Below, in pieces: positions 56,498-64,000 of a stretch of 64,000 bases of DNA. Source of the stretch: Leeuwenhoekiella aequorea (GTDB lineage: Bacteria; Bacteroidota; Bacteroidia; Flavobacteriales; Flavobacteriaceae); assembly GCF_004104375.1 (NCBI RefSeq), contig NZ_QOVM01000007.1, positions 62,001 through 126,000 on the forward strand, in the 5' to 3' direction. A program made the position numbers and the translations under genes. The first letter of the stretch is position 1, and each line of letters begins with the position of its first letter. Under the pieces are notes generated by a model. It was not told the DNA's origin and made no database searches. It was given only the letters and a program-made list of their open reading frames with translations.

Positions 56498-57151
56498 ATG
56501 AATACACTTTCACTTGAACATTTAATACAACGACCTAAAAATGCCGGTTCTGGTAAGGCACCACTTATACTTCTTCTACACGGTTACGGCAGCAATGAAG
56601 AAGATTTATTTTCATTTGCTCCAGAGCTGCCAGATCATTATTTTGTGGTCTCTGCAAAAGCTCCACGCCCTATGCAACCTTCAGGAAATGCCTGGTATAC
56701 GATACACTGGGATGCTACAGACGGAAAATGGTCTGACGATGAAGAGGCTATAGAATCTCGAGAATTAATTTCTAAATTTATTGACGAAGTTGTCACGACA
56801 TATGATTTAGATCCTGCAAATGTCACTCTTTTGGGATTTAGTCAAGGTTGTATATTAAGTTATGCAGTTGCATTAACCTATCCTGAAAAAGTAAAAAATA
56901 TCATTGGACTCAGTGGATATGTTAATCCAGATATTACAGCTCCTAAATCTGATTTAGATGCATACAAACATTTATCGATATTCTCATCACACGGAAGTGT
57001 CGACCAGGTCATACCAGTAAGTGCTGCAAGACAAATCCCAGCCTATCTCAACAACCTGGGCATTTCGGTAAAACTGAATGAGTATCCAGTAGGCCACGGT
57101 GTAGCACCACAAAACTTCTACGATTTAAAAGATTGGCTTTTAAATCATTAA
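56498..57151 (+). CDS. Alpha/beta hydrolase of the phospholipase/carboxylesterase family
   Basis: A 217-residue cytosolic hydrolase. Nucleophile Ser115 is in LLGFSQGCIL, the acid is in HGSVDQVIP and the base in YPVGHGVAPQNF; the oxyanion loop is LLLHGYGSNEED (25-36). Substrate is probably a short-chain ester or lysophospholipid. It is the last gene of the 52994 operon, and its TAA overlaps the stop of the convergent 57148 gene through a shared TTAA. Confidence 0.88.
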   Translation: MNTLSLEHLIQRPKNAGSGKAPLILLLHGYGSNEEDLFSFAPELPDHYFVVSAKAPRPMQPSGNAWYTIHWDATDGKWSDDEEAIESRELISKFIDEVVTTYDLDPANVTLLGFSQGCILSYAVALTYPEKVKNIIGLSGYVNPDITAPKSDLDAYKHLSIFSSHGSVDQVIPVSAARQIPAYLNNLGISVKLNEYPVGHGVAPQNFYDLKDWLLNH

Positions 57152-57633
57152 GGATAAAGGACACTTTGAAGCGTTTCAAATGAAACGCTTCCGTCTTTTG
57201 ATACATCATAAAGTAATATAAGTTCGCCCCAACGTTTACTATCACTAAAATCTGCAATAACCCATTTGTGATTGAGCACTTCAATTTTATTAATTTGAAA
57301 CACACTGTCACCGCTGCTTTCATAAGCAACTAACGGATTTCCTGAAGTTCCATTTTGACTTATAAGTGCAGATTCTATTCTCTTATCTAAATCAGTATAA
57401 TCTATATCAAAATTTTCAAAATAAGAATAGGCATTGTCATTATCAACCAGCTTAAAATAGCGCTCAGATTGTCCTTCAACATTTTGTGAAATTGAATCCG
57501 CCTTCTGAACTTTCTCTTCTAAATGCGCAATTTGTTTTTCTTGATTTTCATAGATCTTTGTCGAATTTGTATACTGAAAAACAATCCACAAGGCTGCAAA
57601 TAAGAACAGATACAAAAAGATATTTCTTCGCAT
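57148..57633 (-). CDS. Single-pass membrane protein of unknown function
   Basis: A 161-residue protein with an N-terminal transmembrane helix (residues 5-20), a short coiled coil (30-50, heptad-rich) and a beta-rich C-terminal domain ending FETLQSVLYP. No catalytic residues are recognisable. It starts 2 bases after the end of the MBL-fold gene and is probably cotranscribed with it. Confidence 0.78.
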   Translation of the reverse strand: MRRNIFLYLFLFAALWIVFQYTNSTKIYENQEKQIAHLEEKVQKADSISQNVEGQSERYFKLVDNDNAYSYFENFDIDYTDLDKRIESALISQNGTSGNPLVAYESSGDSVFQINKIEVLNHKWVIADFSDSKRWGELILLYDVSKDGSVSFETLQSVLYP

Positions 57634-57635
57634 AA

Positions 57636-58400
57636 TTATATTTCTAAGGTTAAGCCATCATAAGCGAGATGTACATTTTCAGGAAGACGCTTTTCAACAT
57701 CTGCATGAAATCCAAGTAAATGACTTATATGTGTAAAATAGGTTTTTTTAGGTTTTAGCTCTTCAACAAAAGCTAAGGCTTCTTCAAGATTAAAGTGTGT
57801 ATAATGCTCCTCTTCACGCAATGCATTAACAACTAAAACATCTAGATTTTTTAGCTTCTCTTTTTCTTGATCACTTATTGTTTTAACATCAGTGAGGTAT
57901 GCAAAATTTTTAAATCTATATCCAAAAACTTGAAGATTACCGTGTAAAACATCTACAGGAATAAACTCCAGATTATTAGCTGTAAAAGGATTATTATTTA
58001 CAACTTCATTAATTTCTACAGCAGGAGCACCTGGATACCGATTCTCGGTTTGAAATATGTAATCAAATCTCCTTTTTAATTCAGAAATAACACGTTTATG
58101 CGCATATATAGGTATATCACCTTGTCTGAAGAAAAATGGACGTATATCATCTAGACCAGCGGTATGATCTGCATGTTCATGTGTAAAGAGTATTGCCTCA
58201 AGATGGGTGACTTTTTCACGCAACATTTGTTGCCTAAAATCAGGACCACAATCAATTACATAATTCGCATTATTATAGTTAATTAAAATAGAAACACGCA
58301 GTCTTTTGTCTCGTTCATCGTGACTTTGACAAACGGGATGTGTACTGCCTATAATGGGGATTCCCTGTGATGTTCCTGTGCCTAAAAAGGTAACTTTCAA
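57636..58400 (-). CDS. MBL-fold metallohydrolase, PhnP-like
   Basis: A 254-residue metallo-beta-lactamase fold protein. The metal motif HEHADH (His74, His76, Asp78, His79) is intact, with further ligands in DVLHGNLQVFGYRFKNFAYLTD and THISHLLGFHADVE. The overall sequence, beginning MKVTFLGTGTSQGIP, resembles PhnP-type phosphoribosyl cyclic phosphodiesterases, but no phn genes are near, so the substrate is not settled. Confidence 0.87.
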   Translation of the reverse strand: MKVTFLGTGTSQGIPIIGSTHPVCQSHDERDKRLRVSILINYNNANYVIDCGPDFRQQMLREKVTHLEAILFTHEHADHTAGLDDIRPFFFRQGDIPIYAHKRVISELKRRFDYIFQTENRYPGAPAVEINEVVNNNPFTANNLEFIPVDVLHGNLQVFGYRFKNFAYLTDVKTISDQEKEKLKNLDVLVVNALREEEHYTHFNLEEALAFVEELKPKKTYFTHISHLLGFHADVEKRLPENVHLAYDGLTLEI

Positions 58401-58508
58401 ACCTGCAAAATTTAGAACAAAACTACACTTAATTTTTTGTAAGCCCTACCATTTTGTTACCTTTAACCCCTGAAGGAACTAACCTATATTCACCCAAAAC
58501 TTAGCACA

Positions 58509-59963
58509 ATGCCTATAACAATTCAAGGTGACAAAGAGTTTGAAAATATCCCCTCTCTAATCAATAAAGCACTACGCATAAATCTTAATGAAAATATCTA
58601 CGGGACTTTTGCAGAAATTGGAGCAGGACAAGAAACAGTAAGGCATTTTTTTAGAGCAGGAGGTGCCAGCGGTACTATCGCAAAGGCAATGTCTGCTTAC
58701 GACAAAGATTTTAGTGATGCTGTTTATGGTGTAGAAGAAGACCACCGCTACGTTACTGAAGCACGTTTAAAGAAAATGCTTACTCACGAAACAAATCTAT
58801 TAGAAAATAGAATTTCACGTGAAAAGCATCCTAACAAAATCTATTTCACCTACGCAAATACTGTTGCTACAATAGATTTTGCTAAAAAATATAAAGGCCA
58901 CGGTTGGGTTGGAATTAAGTATCAAACAGAACCGCAAGCAGAATTTAATGAGATTATACTTCACGTACGATTTCATGAGACCGATGCACGTTTACAGCAG
59001 CTAACGTTGGGTACGCTGGGAGTAAATTTGATTTATGGTGCCTATTACAAGTACGACTCTCCTAAAAAACTTTTACGTTATCTATATGATCATATAGATA
59101 AAGATCAAATTGAGATCGATATGATCAATTTTTCTGGACCTGAGTTTGAACGCGTTGATAATCGTCTAATGAGTTTACAACTTGTTAAAAACGGTTTTAC
59201 CGATTCTGTAATGTTTGGACCAGACGGAAATAATGTCTTGGCGGCAAAAATTCTTTACAAGAAAAATATACTAGCCCTACGCGGAAGTTTTAGACCGGTT
59301 ACCAAAGTAAATACAGATATGTATCGCAAATCTTTGGAAATATTCTTAAATGAAAACCGTGTTAAAGAAGAAAATACTCAAGTGATTTTTGAAATCACCT
59401 TATCTAACTTACGTGCTGAAGGGGAAATTGACGAAGAGGATTTTATGGCACGTGCTCGTTTACTGTGTAACCTTGGCCATACAGTAATGATTTCAAATTT
59501 TCAGGAATATTATCGACTTGTAGAATATTTCTCCAGATACACAAAAGAACGTATGGGTCTGGCTATGGGGGTTAACAACTTAATAGATATTTTTGACGAA
59601 TCATATTACAGACATTTAAGTGGAGGTATCTTAGAAGCTTTCGGAAAATTATTCTTTAAAGATCTACGCGTTTATTTATATCCTATGCGCGATCCTGAAA
59701 CCGGAGAGTTCTTTACAAGCGAAAATTTAAAAGTTCATCCTAGAATGAAAGAACTCTATAAGTTCTTTAAATATAATGGTCGTGTTGTAGATATTGAGGA
59801 TTACAATCCTGAAATTTTGAATGTTTTTTCTAGACAAGTACTAAAAATGATTAATAACAATGAGGAAGGATGGGAAGCTATGCTACCTTCGGGAATTGCA
59901 GATCAAATAAAAGAGCAGCGCTTATTTGACTATACTCCACCTGCGGAAGCTGTAGAAAAGTAA
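58509..59963 (+). CDS. Large conserved protein of unknown function
   Basis: A 484-residue soluble protein with no signal peptide. Striking conserved-looking stretches are AEIGAGQETVRHFFRAGGASGTIAKAMSAYD (in part), FARAYxVE-like YGVEEDHRYV, and GVNNLIDIFDESYYR. I do not recognise a family with a proven role; databases sometimes give homologues labels such as nicotinate-nucleotide adenylyltransferase or TonB-dependent receptor, which the sequence does not support. It stands alone with its own terminator, divergent from the MBL gene. Confidence 0.82.
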   Translation: MPITIQGDKEFENIPSLINKALRINLNENIYGTFAEIGAGQETVRHFFRAGGASGTIAKAMSAYDKDFSDAVYGVEEDHRYVTEARLKKMLTHETNLLENRISREKHPNKIYFTYANTVATIDFAKKYKGHGWVGIKYQTEPQAEFNEIILHVRFHETDARLQQLTLGTLGVNLIYGAYYKYDSPKKLLRYLYDHIDKDQIEIDMINFSGPEFERVDNRLMSLQLVKNGFTDSVMFGPDGNNVLAAKILYKKNILALRGSFRPVTKVNTDMYRKSLEIFLNENRVKEENTQVIFEITLSNLRAEGEIDEEDFMARARLLCNLGHTVMISNFQEYYRLVEYFSRYTKERMGLAMGVNNLIDIFDESYYRHLSGGILEAFGKLFFKDLRVYLYPMRDPETGEFFTSENLKVHPRMKELYKFFKYNGRVVDIEDYNPEILNVFSRQVLKMINNNEEGWEAMLPSGIADQIKEQRLFDYTPPAEAVEK

Positions 59964-59980
59964 TCTCCTTTATAAAGAAT

Positions 59981-60018
59981 AAAAAAATCCCGAACTTGAA
60001 AAGTTCGGGATTTTTTTT
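59981..60018. terminator. Bidirectional terminator between the 58509 gene and hisS
   Basis: AAAAAAATCCCGAACTT and its exact reverse complement (17-bp arms) flank GAA, with extra T beyond. It serves the plus-strand gene and hisS on the minus strand. Confidence 0.92.
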
Positions 60019-60024
60019 ATTCTA

Positions 60025-61395
60025 TTAATTCAATTCCTGAATCAGCTCAGAAATCGATAACCGCTTTTGATCGCCGGTTTTCATGTTTTTTAATGTATAA
60101 ACATCTTGCTCTATTTCTTCAGCTCCTGCAAGTACGACAAATTGAATATTACGCTTATCTGCGTGTGACATTTGTTTTTTCATCTTTGCCGCATCAGGAT
60201 ATAACTCTGAGGTAATACCCGCCTCTCGCAACTTCTTCACGGCTTTTAAACAATACAAGGATTCTGTTTCCCCAAAATTAATGAATAATAATTTTGTTCC
60301 CTTAAGTGCCTGAGCAGGAAAAAGATCTAATTCTTCTATTACTAAATATATGCGGTCAAGACCAAAAGATATACCTACGCCACTCATATTTTTTAAACCA
60401 AAAATACCCGTAAGATCATCATAACGACCTCCTCCACCTATACTACCCATAGCAACAATTTTAGGAGCTGCAACTTCAAAAATGGCTCCCGTATAATAAT
60501 TAAGACCACGTGCCAATGTCACATCAAGATCTAAAGAAATTGTACTAAGACCTAAAGCTTCAATTTTTGTATTTATATATTCTAGCTCCTCTATTCCTTT
60601 CTTTCCAATAACAGAATCTGCCAGTAAAGCTTTAAGTAAAATTAATTTATCGGCAAAATTACCGTGTACTCTAAAAATGGGTTTTACCCGTTCTATAGCT
60701 GTCTGAGAAATACCTTTTTCAAGCATTTCTTTGATCACTCCCTCCTCACCTATCTTATCTAATTTATCTAATGCTACTGTAAAATCAATAAGTTTATCTG
60801 CTTCACCTATAGTTTCCGCCAGACCAGAAAGAATTTTTCTATTATTCATTTTTACAGTAACACCTTCAAGGCCTAAATCTCCAAAAACCGCATCATAAAG
60901 CTGGATGAAAGTCACTTCTTGCAACAAGCTATCTGAACCCACTGCATCTGCATCACACTGAAAAAACTCTCTAAAACGACCCTTTTGCGGTCTGTCTGCC
61001 CTCCATACCGGCTGTATCTGATACCTTTTAAATGGAAAATCTATTTCATTTTGATGCTGCACCACATAACGGGCAAATGGCACGGTAAGATCGTAGCGTA
61101 ACGCTTTCTCTGAAATTTCTGAAGTAAGCGCATTACTATCTTTAAAAGATAAATTTGCTTCAGAAGCTTTGCTCAAATAGTCTCCACTATTGAGGATTTT
61201 AAAAATGAGTCGATCCCCTTCTTCGCCGTATTTCCCCATAAGGGTATTGCTATTTTCAAAAGACGGAGTTTCTATGGGTTGAAAACCAAACAATTCAAAA
61301 TTGTGTCGAAGTATATTAATTATATAATTACGTTTTGAAACTTCTTCTGGAGAAAAATCACGAGTCCCTTTAGGTATACTGGGTTTTTGAGCCAT
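60025..61395 (-). CDS. hisS: Histidyl-tRNA synthetase
   Basis: A 456-residue class II synthetase. Motif 2 is near [22 protein letters not shown]; the histidine-specific segments [15 protein letters not shown] and [10 protein letters not shown] are present; the anticodon-binding domain occupies about the last 90 residues. It charges tRNA-His. The 5' region contains a small CGCAC/GTGCG stem (61433-61450) on the minus strand, of unknown meaning. Confidence 0.95.
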   Translation of the reverse strand: MAQKPSIPKGTRDFSPEEVSKRNYIINILRHNFELFGFQPIETPSFENSNTLMGKYGEEGDRLIFKILNSGDYLSKASEANLSFKDSNALTSEISEKALRYDLTVPFARYVVQHQNEIDFPFKRYQIQPVWRADRPQKGRFREFFQCDADAVGSDSLLQEVTFIQLYDAVFGDLGLEGVTVKMNNRKILSGLAETIGEADKLIDFTVALDKLDKIGEEGVIKEMLEKGISQTAIERVKPIFRVHGNFADKLILLKALLADSVIGKKGIEELEYINTKIEALGLSTISLDLDVTLARGLNYYTGAIFEVAAPKIVAMGSIGGGGRYDDLTGIFGLKNMSGVGISFGLDRIYLVIEELDLFPAQALKGTKLLFINFGETESLYCLKAVKKLREAGITSELYPDAAKMKKQMSHADKRNIQFVVLAGAEEIEQDVYTLKNMKTGDQKRLSISELIQELN

Positions 61396-61555
61396 TTTTA
61401 AATATCTATAAAGCTAAATTTTATTTAATCTACGCACCATCAAGAGTGCGAAGCTGCAAATATCTTAAAAAATTGAGGGTTTGGCACTTCTTATTTTCCA
61501 TAAAACAGTAACTTTTTAATAGTTTGTAAGACCTATAGATTCAAAACGTAATTTT

Positions 61556-62797
61556 ATGTTCTCACTTTTTAGGGAAAATCTTCGTATTGCCTTTGATGCT
61601 ATACGTAGTCAGCTTTTAAGAACAATACTCACCGTAGTTATTATAGCTATAGGAATCACAGCTTTAGTAGCTATTTTAAGCCTTGTAAAAGCTTTAGAAA
61701 ACACAATAAGTAGTGATTTCTCATCCATGGGATCAAACACATTTAATATTCAACGTTACGAGTTCACTACGCAAAGACGTGGAAGCGGAGAAACCCAAAA
61801 AATAAACCCCACCATACGTTATACACAAGTAAAAGATTTTGAAGACCGGTATACGTTTCCGATGACACACGTTGCGGTTTCCTTTACAGGAACTACAAGC
61901 GCCGAAGTAAAATATGAAAATCTAGACACAGATCCCGAAGTGACGGTATTAGGTACTAATGAGAATTTTCTGGAAAATTCTGGTTTAGAGCTTGATCAAG
62001 GTCGTAATTTCAATCAGTTTGATATCAACAATAATAATAATGTTTGTATACTAGGTAGTGATTTTAAGAACGGACTTTTAAAAAATGTAGATCCTATAGA
62101 TAAAACTATAAGTATACGAGGTACAAAATTTAAGGTCATAGGTACTCTAGAAGAAAAAGGATCGACCTTTGGAAATAGTCAGGATTTACGCGTTCTTATT
62201 CCTATTCAGATTGCTCGTTCTATGTTTACAGCTCCTAATATCAATTATACACTTAGTGTAAAAGTAGATGATAAAGAACTTCTGGATGGAGCTCTAGATG
62301 AAGCTATAATTACTTTTAGAAATGTAAGAAAATTAGCTCCGGTTGAAGAAAATGACTTTGGTATAGGCCGAAGTGATGATCTTATTAATCAAATTTCTCA
62401 AATAAGTGGTTATCTTTCTATGGCTGCCTGGATTATAAGTATGATTACTGTATTAGGATCATCTATTGCTTTAATGAATATAATGCTGGTTTCCGTTACC
62501 GAACGTACACGGGAAATAGGCGTCAGGAAAGCACTAGGTGCTAAGAAATCTATTATTGCTGGTCAGTTTTTAATGGAGACCATTATAATAGGTCAGTTTG
62601 GTGGTATATTAGGGATACTTCTGGGCATCTCAATTGGTTTACTTATTTCATCTGTTGCTAATTTCAACTTTACTACTCCGTGGATGGCGATGTTATCTGC
62701 AACAGCTATCACCATTATAGTTGCAATCATTGCCGGTTTGTTTCCCGCTATTAAAGCAGCAAAATTAGATCCTATAGAATCTTTACGATATGAGTAA
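61556..62797 (+). CDS. MacB/FtsX-type ABC transporter permease
   Basis: A 413-residue permease with one N-terminal helix (18-44), a large periplasmic MacB-core domain (45-280), and three C-terminal helices (about 290-312, 335-360, 375-400). The motif ERTREIGVRKALGA near residue 320 is diagnostic for the FtsX-like permease domain. The family exports lipoproteins, macrolides or peptides. There is no adjacent ATPase; the LolD-like ATPase at 48900 is a candidate partner. It has its own terminator. Confidence 0.9.
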   Translation: MFSLFRENLRIAFDAIRSQLLRTILTVVIIAIGITALVAILSLVKALENTISSDFSSMGSNTFNIQRYEFTTQRRGSGETQKINPTIRYTQVKDFEDRYTFPMTHVAVSFTGTTSAEVKYENLDTDPEVTVLGTNENFLENSGLELDQGRNFNQFDINNNNNVCILGSDFKNGLLKNVDPIDKTISIRGTKFKVIGTLEEKGSTFGNSQDLRVLIPIQIARSMFTAPNINYTLSVKVDDKELLDGALDEAIITFRNVRKLAPVEENDFGIGRSDDLINQISQISGYLSMAAWIISMITVLGSSIALMNIMLVSVTERTREIGVRKALGAKKSIIAGQFLMETIIIGQFGGILGILLGISIGLLISSVANFNFTTPWMAMLSATAITIIVAIIAGLFPAIKAAKLDPIESLRYE

Positions 62798-62838
62798 CTC
62801 GTCTATGAATTCAAATTAATATTGGGTATAACTGAATT

Positions 62839-62882
62839 AAAAAAAAAGCCTGTCTGATAAAATCAGACAGGCTTTTTTTTTT
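62839..62882. terminator. Bidirectional terminator after the permease gene
   Basis: GCCTGTCTGAT and its reverse complement flank AAA, within runs of nine A and ten T, giving a perfect 20-bp stem. It serves the permease and, on the minus strand, the 62897 gene. Confidence 0.92.
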
Positions 62883-62896
62883 AATTGAAGTCAATT

Positions 62897-63373
62897 TCAA
62901 TCGACTTCTACAAACTTTTCAAACCAAGAGAACAAATCACCTTTTGTGATAGAAGCTCCTTGTCTTATAAGAACAAAAATATCATTGTTACGATCGTCTG
63001 ATAGCAATTTACTTGAACTATACAGATTTACTTCATCTTTCATAAAGTTATTCTGAAGCCATTTGTAGCCTGCAGGCGTTGTGATATCGATACCTTTATC
63101 TTCAACTTCAATTGAAATCATACTAATTTTCAATTCTCCAACCTTAAACAAAAACATGTGTTGCGGAGAGAAATGCTCAAGATATTCTACTTTACTAAGA
63201 ACTCCTTCCCAAACTAGATCACTAAAAACATCCAGTTCTTGCTCAGCAACTTCCGGTTTATTTTTTTTGATTGATTCCCATTCTTCAGCAGTAATAGATT
63301 GAGTTGCCAGAAAGTTTATAAACTCCTGATGCATCTCCTCTAATTGCTCTTTTGTAAGTCTAATATATTTCAT
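62897..63373 (-). CDS. Conserved protein of unknown function downstream of rplI
   Basis: A 158-residue acidic soluble protein (MKYIRLTKEQLEEMHQEFINF...). Segments such as ITAEEWESIKKNKPEVAEQELDVFSDLVW (in part) and VEYLEHFSPQHMFLFK are reminiscent of a flavobacterial family (possibly DUF6495) that I recall near ribosomal protein genes. Function unknown. A terminator (63394-63420) separates it from rplI. Confidence 0.78.
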   Translation of the reverse strand: MKYIRLTKEQLEEMHQEFINFLATQSITAEEWESIKKNKPEVAEQELDVFSDLVWEGVLSKVEYLEHFSPQHMFLFKVGELKISMISIEVEDKGIDITTPAGYKWLQNNFMKDEVNLYSSSKLLSDDRNNDIFVLIRQGASITKGDLFSWFEKFVEVD

Positions 63374-63393
63374 TAGAAAAATTTAAAATAAAA

Positions 63394-63420
63394 AAAGCTC
63401 CCGCGAGAAGCGGAAGCTTT
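63394..63420 (-). terminator. Terminator of rplI
   Basis: On the minus strand AAAGCTTCCGC pairs with GCGGGAGCTTT (one G-U), loop TTCTC, followed by a T-run, 20 bases past the rplI stop. It separates the ribosomal genes from the 62897 gene. Confidence 0.85.
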
Positions 63421-63439
63421 AATCTATATTTTGAATGTA

Positions 63440-63889
63440 TTAAGCTTCTGCTATAACATCAAATGTAAGGTTTGCAACTACATCACGGTGAAAACGAAGA
63501 CTAGCTTCATATTGACCTAAACGTTTGATGTTACCACCTGCAATTGTAATATATTTTCTGTCTATCTCTACGCCATTTTTAGCAAGAGCATCTGCAAGAT
63601 CTGCATCTGTAATAGAACCGAATAATTTATCTGCTTCACCAGCTTTAGCTGTAAGTTTAATATCTAAACCATTTAACTTTTCAGCTTGAGATTTTGCAGC
63701 ATCAACAACTTTCTTGTCTTTATAAGCACGTTGCTTTAAATTTTCAGATAACACTTTCTTTGCAGAAGGTGTAGCTAAAATTGCGTGGCCTTGTGGGATA
63801 AGAAAATTTCTTCCATAACCGTTTTTAACAGTTACTAGATCATCAATAAATCCTAGATTATCGACGTCTTTCTTTAAAATAACTTCCAT
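63440..63889 (-). CDS. rplI: 50S ribosomal protein L9
   Basis: A 149-residue protein starting MEVILKKDVDNLGF with the L9 N-terminal signature VTVKNGYGRNFLIPQGHA, a long connecting helix and the C-terminal domain ending VANLTFDVIAEA. It binds 23S rRNA. It follows rpsR by 13 bases; rpsR-rplI is the usual order after rpsF. Confidence 0.97.
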   Translation of the reverse strand: MEVILKKDVDNLGFIDDLVTVKNGYGRNFLIPQGHAILATPSAKKVLSENLKQRAYKDKKVVDAAKSQAEKLNGLDIKLTAKAGEADKLFGSITDADLADALAKNGVEIDRKYITIAGGNIKRLGQYEASLRFHRDVVANLTFDVIAEA

Positions 63890-63902
63890 CTTAATCTATT
63901 TT

Positions 63903-64000
63903 TTATTTGTATAAATCTGTTACGTAAGGCATAAGCGCAAGATGTCTTGCTCTTTTTACAGCCACACTAACTTTACGTTGGTACTTTAAAGAAGTACCTG
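63903..64000 (-). CDS. rpsR: 30S ribosomal protein S18, C-terminal part
   Basis: The last 32 codons of a gene entering the window at its right edge. The translation includes [20 protein letters not shown] and ends PYVTDLYK, which is the S18 C-terminus. The rest of the gene lies outside the window. Confidence 0.95.
   Translation of the reverse strand, partial: GTSLKYQRKVSVAVKRARHLALMPYVTDLYK

Overview
This 64 kb window looks like chromosome of a Bacteroidota bacterium, most likely a member of the Flavobacteriaceae. The evidence is low-GC coding sequence, almost no Shine-Dalgarno sequences, promoter-like TTG...TAnnTTTG elements, an argF' type transcarbamylase instead of classical OTCase, proC inside the arg operon, a fused ThrA next to ThrB and ThrC, a LuxC-like reductase beside serC/serA, and several small families typical of flavobacteria. 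I see no tRNA or rRNA genes, insertion sequences, prophage or CRISPR. Most genes are housekeeping or biosynthetic.

Layout. (1) 1-6.4 kb, minus strand: arginine operon, read as leader peptide, GNAT acyltransferase, argG, argC, proC, argD, argF', argB (cut by the window edge). (2) 6.4-15.3 kb, minus strand: isoleucine/valine operon ilvD-ilvB-ilvN-ilvC-ilvA followed by a GapN-like dehydrogenase, preceded by a leader with a terminator hairpin. (3) 15.5-20.2 kb: a GNAT, an aldehyde dehydrogenase, small conserved genes, ychF and a ferredoxin. (4) 20.4-23.7 kb: LuxC-like reductase, serC, serA. (5) 23.8-27.1 kb: small conserved proteins and the NAD(P)HX repair enzyme. (6) 27.3-32.3 kb: threonine operon (leader peptide, thrA, thrB, thrC). 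(7) 32.4-39.8 kb: gcvT, a sugar-nucleotide reductase-like gene, a membrane HEEAH protein, two secreted amidohydrolase-like proteins. (8) 40-46.6 kb: TPR protein, gyrA, clpC. (9) 46.7-52.9 kb: small proteins, folE, msrA, a LolD-like ATPase, a TIGR02757-type protein and two tandem GAF histidine kinases. (10) 53-57.6 kb: BatA-like membrane protein, a dihydroorotase lacking its metal ligands, small membrane protein, esterase. (11) 57.6-64 kb: PhnP-like hydrolase, a large unrecognised conserved protein, hisS, a MacB-like permease, a small conserved protein, rplI and partial rpsR.

The most interesting signals are regulatory. Short ORFs too small for ordinary gene callers precede two amino-acid operons and are rich in the cognate codons: a 44-codon ORF with five Arg codons in its last eight positions before the arg operon, and a 30-codon Thr/Ile-rich ORF before thrA. 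Both have a CCCCTAG/GGG stem at the 3' end. The ilv operon has a leader with a terminator hairpin but no convincing peptide. The arg, ilv and thr operons each also contain strong stem-loops between genes. Together these suggest amino-acid-responsive attenuation and mRNA segment control, which is little described in Bacteroidota.

Other points: Ser90 in the transcarbamylase points to a succinylated arginine pathway, and the first gene of the operon is a candidate for the missing acyl-glutamate synthase. Two genes (33451 and 51655) have conserved N-termini lying upstream of any ATG/GTG/TTG and appear to start at ATT. The dihydroorotase and two of three amidohydrolase modules have lost metal-binding residues.
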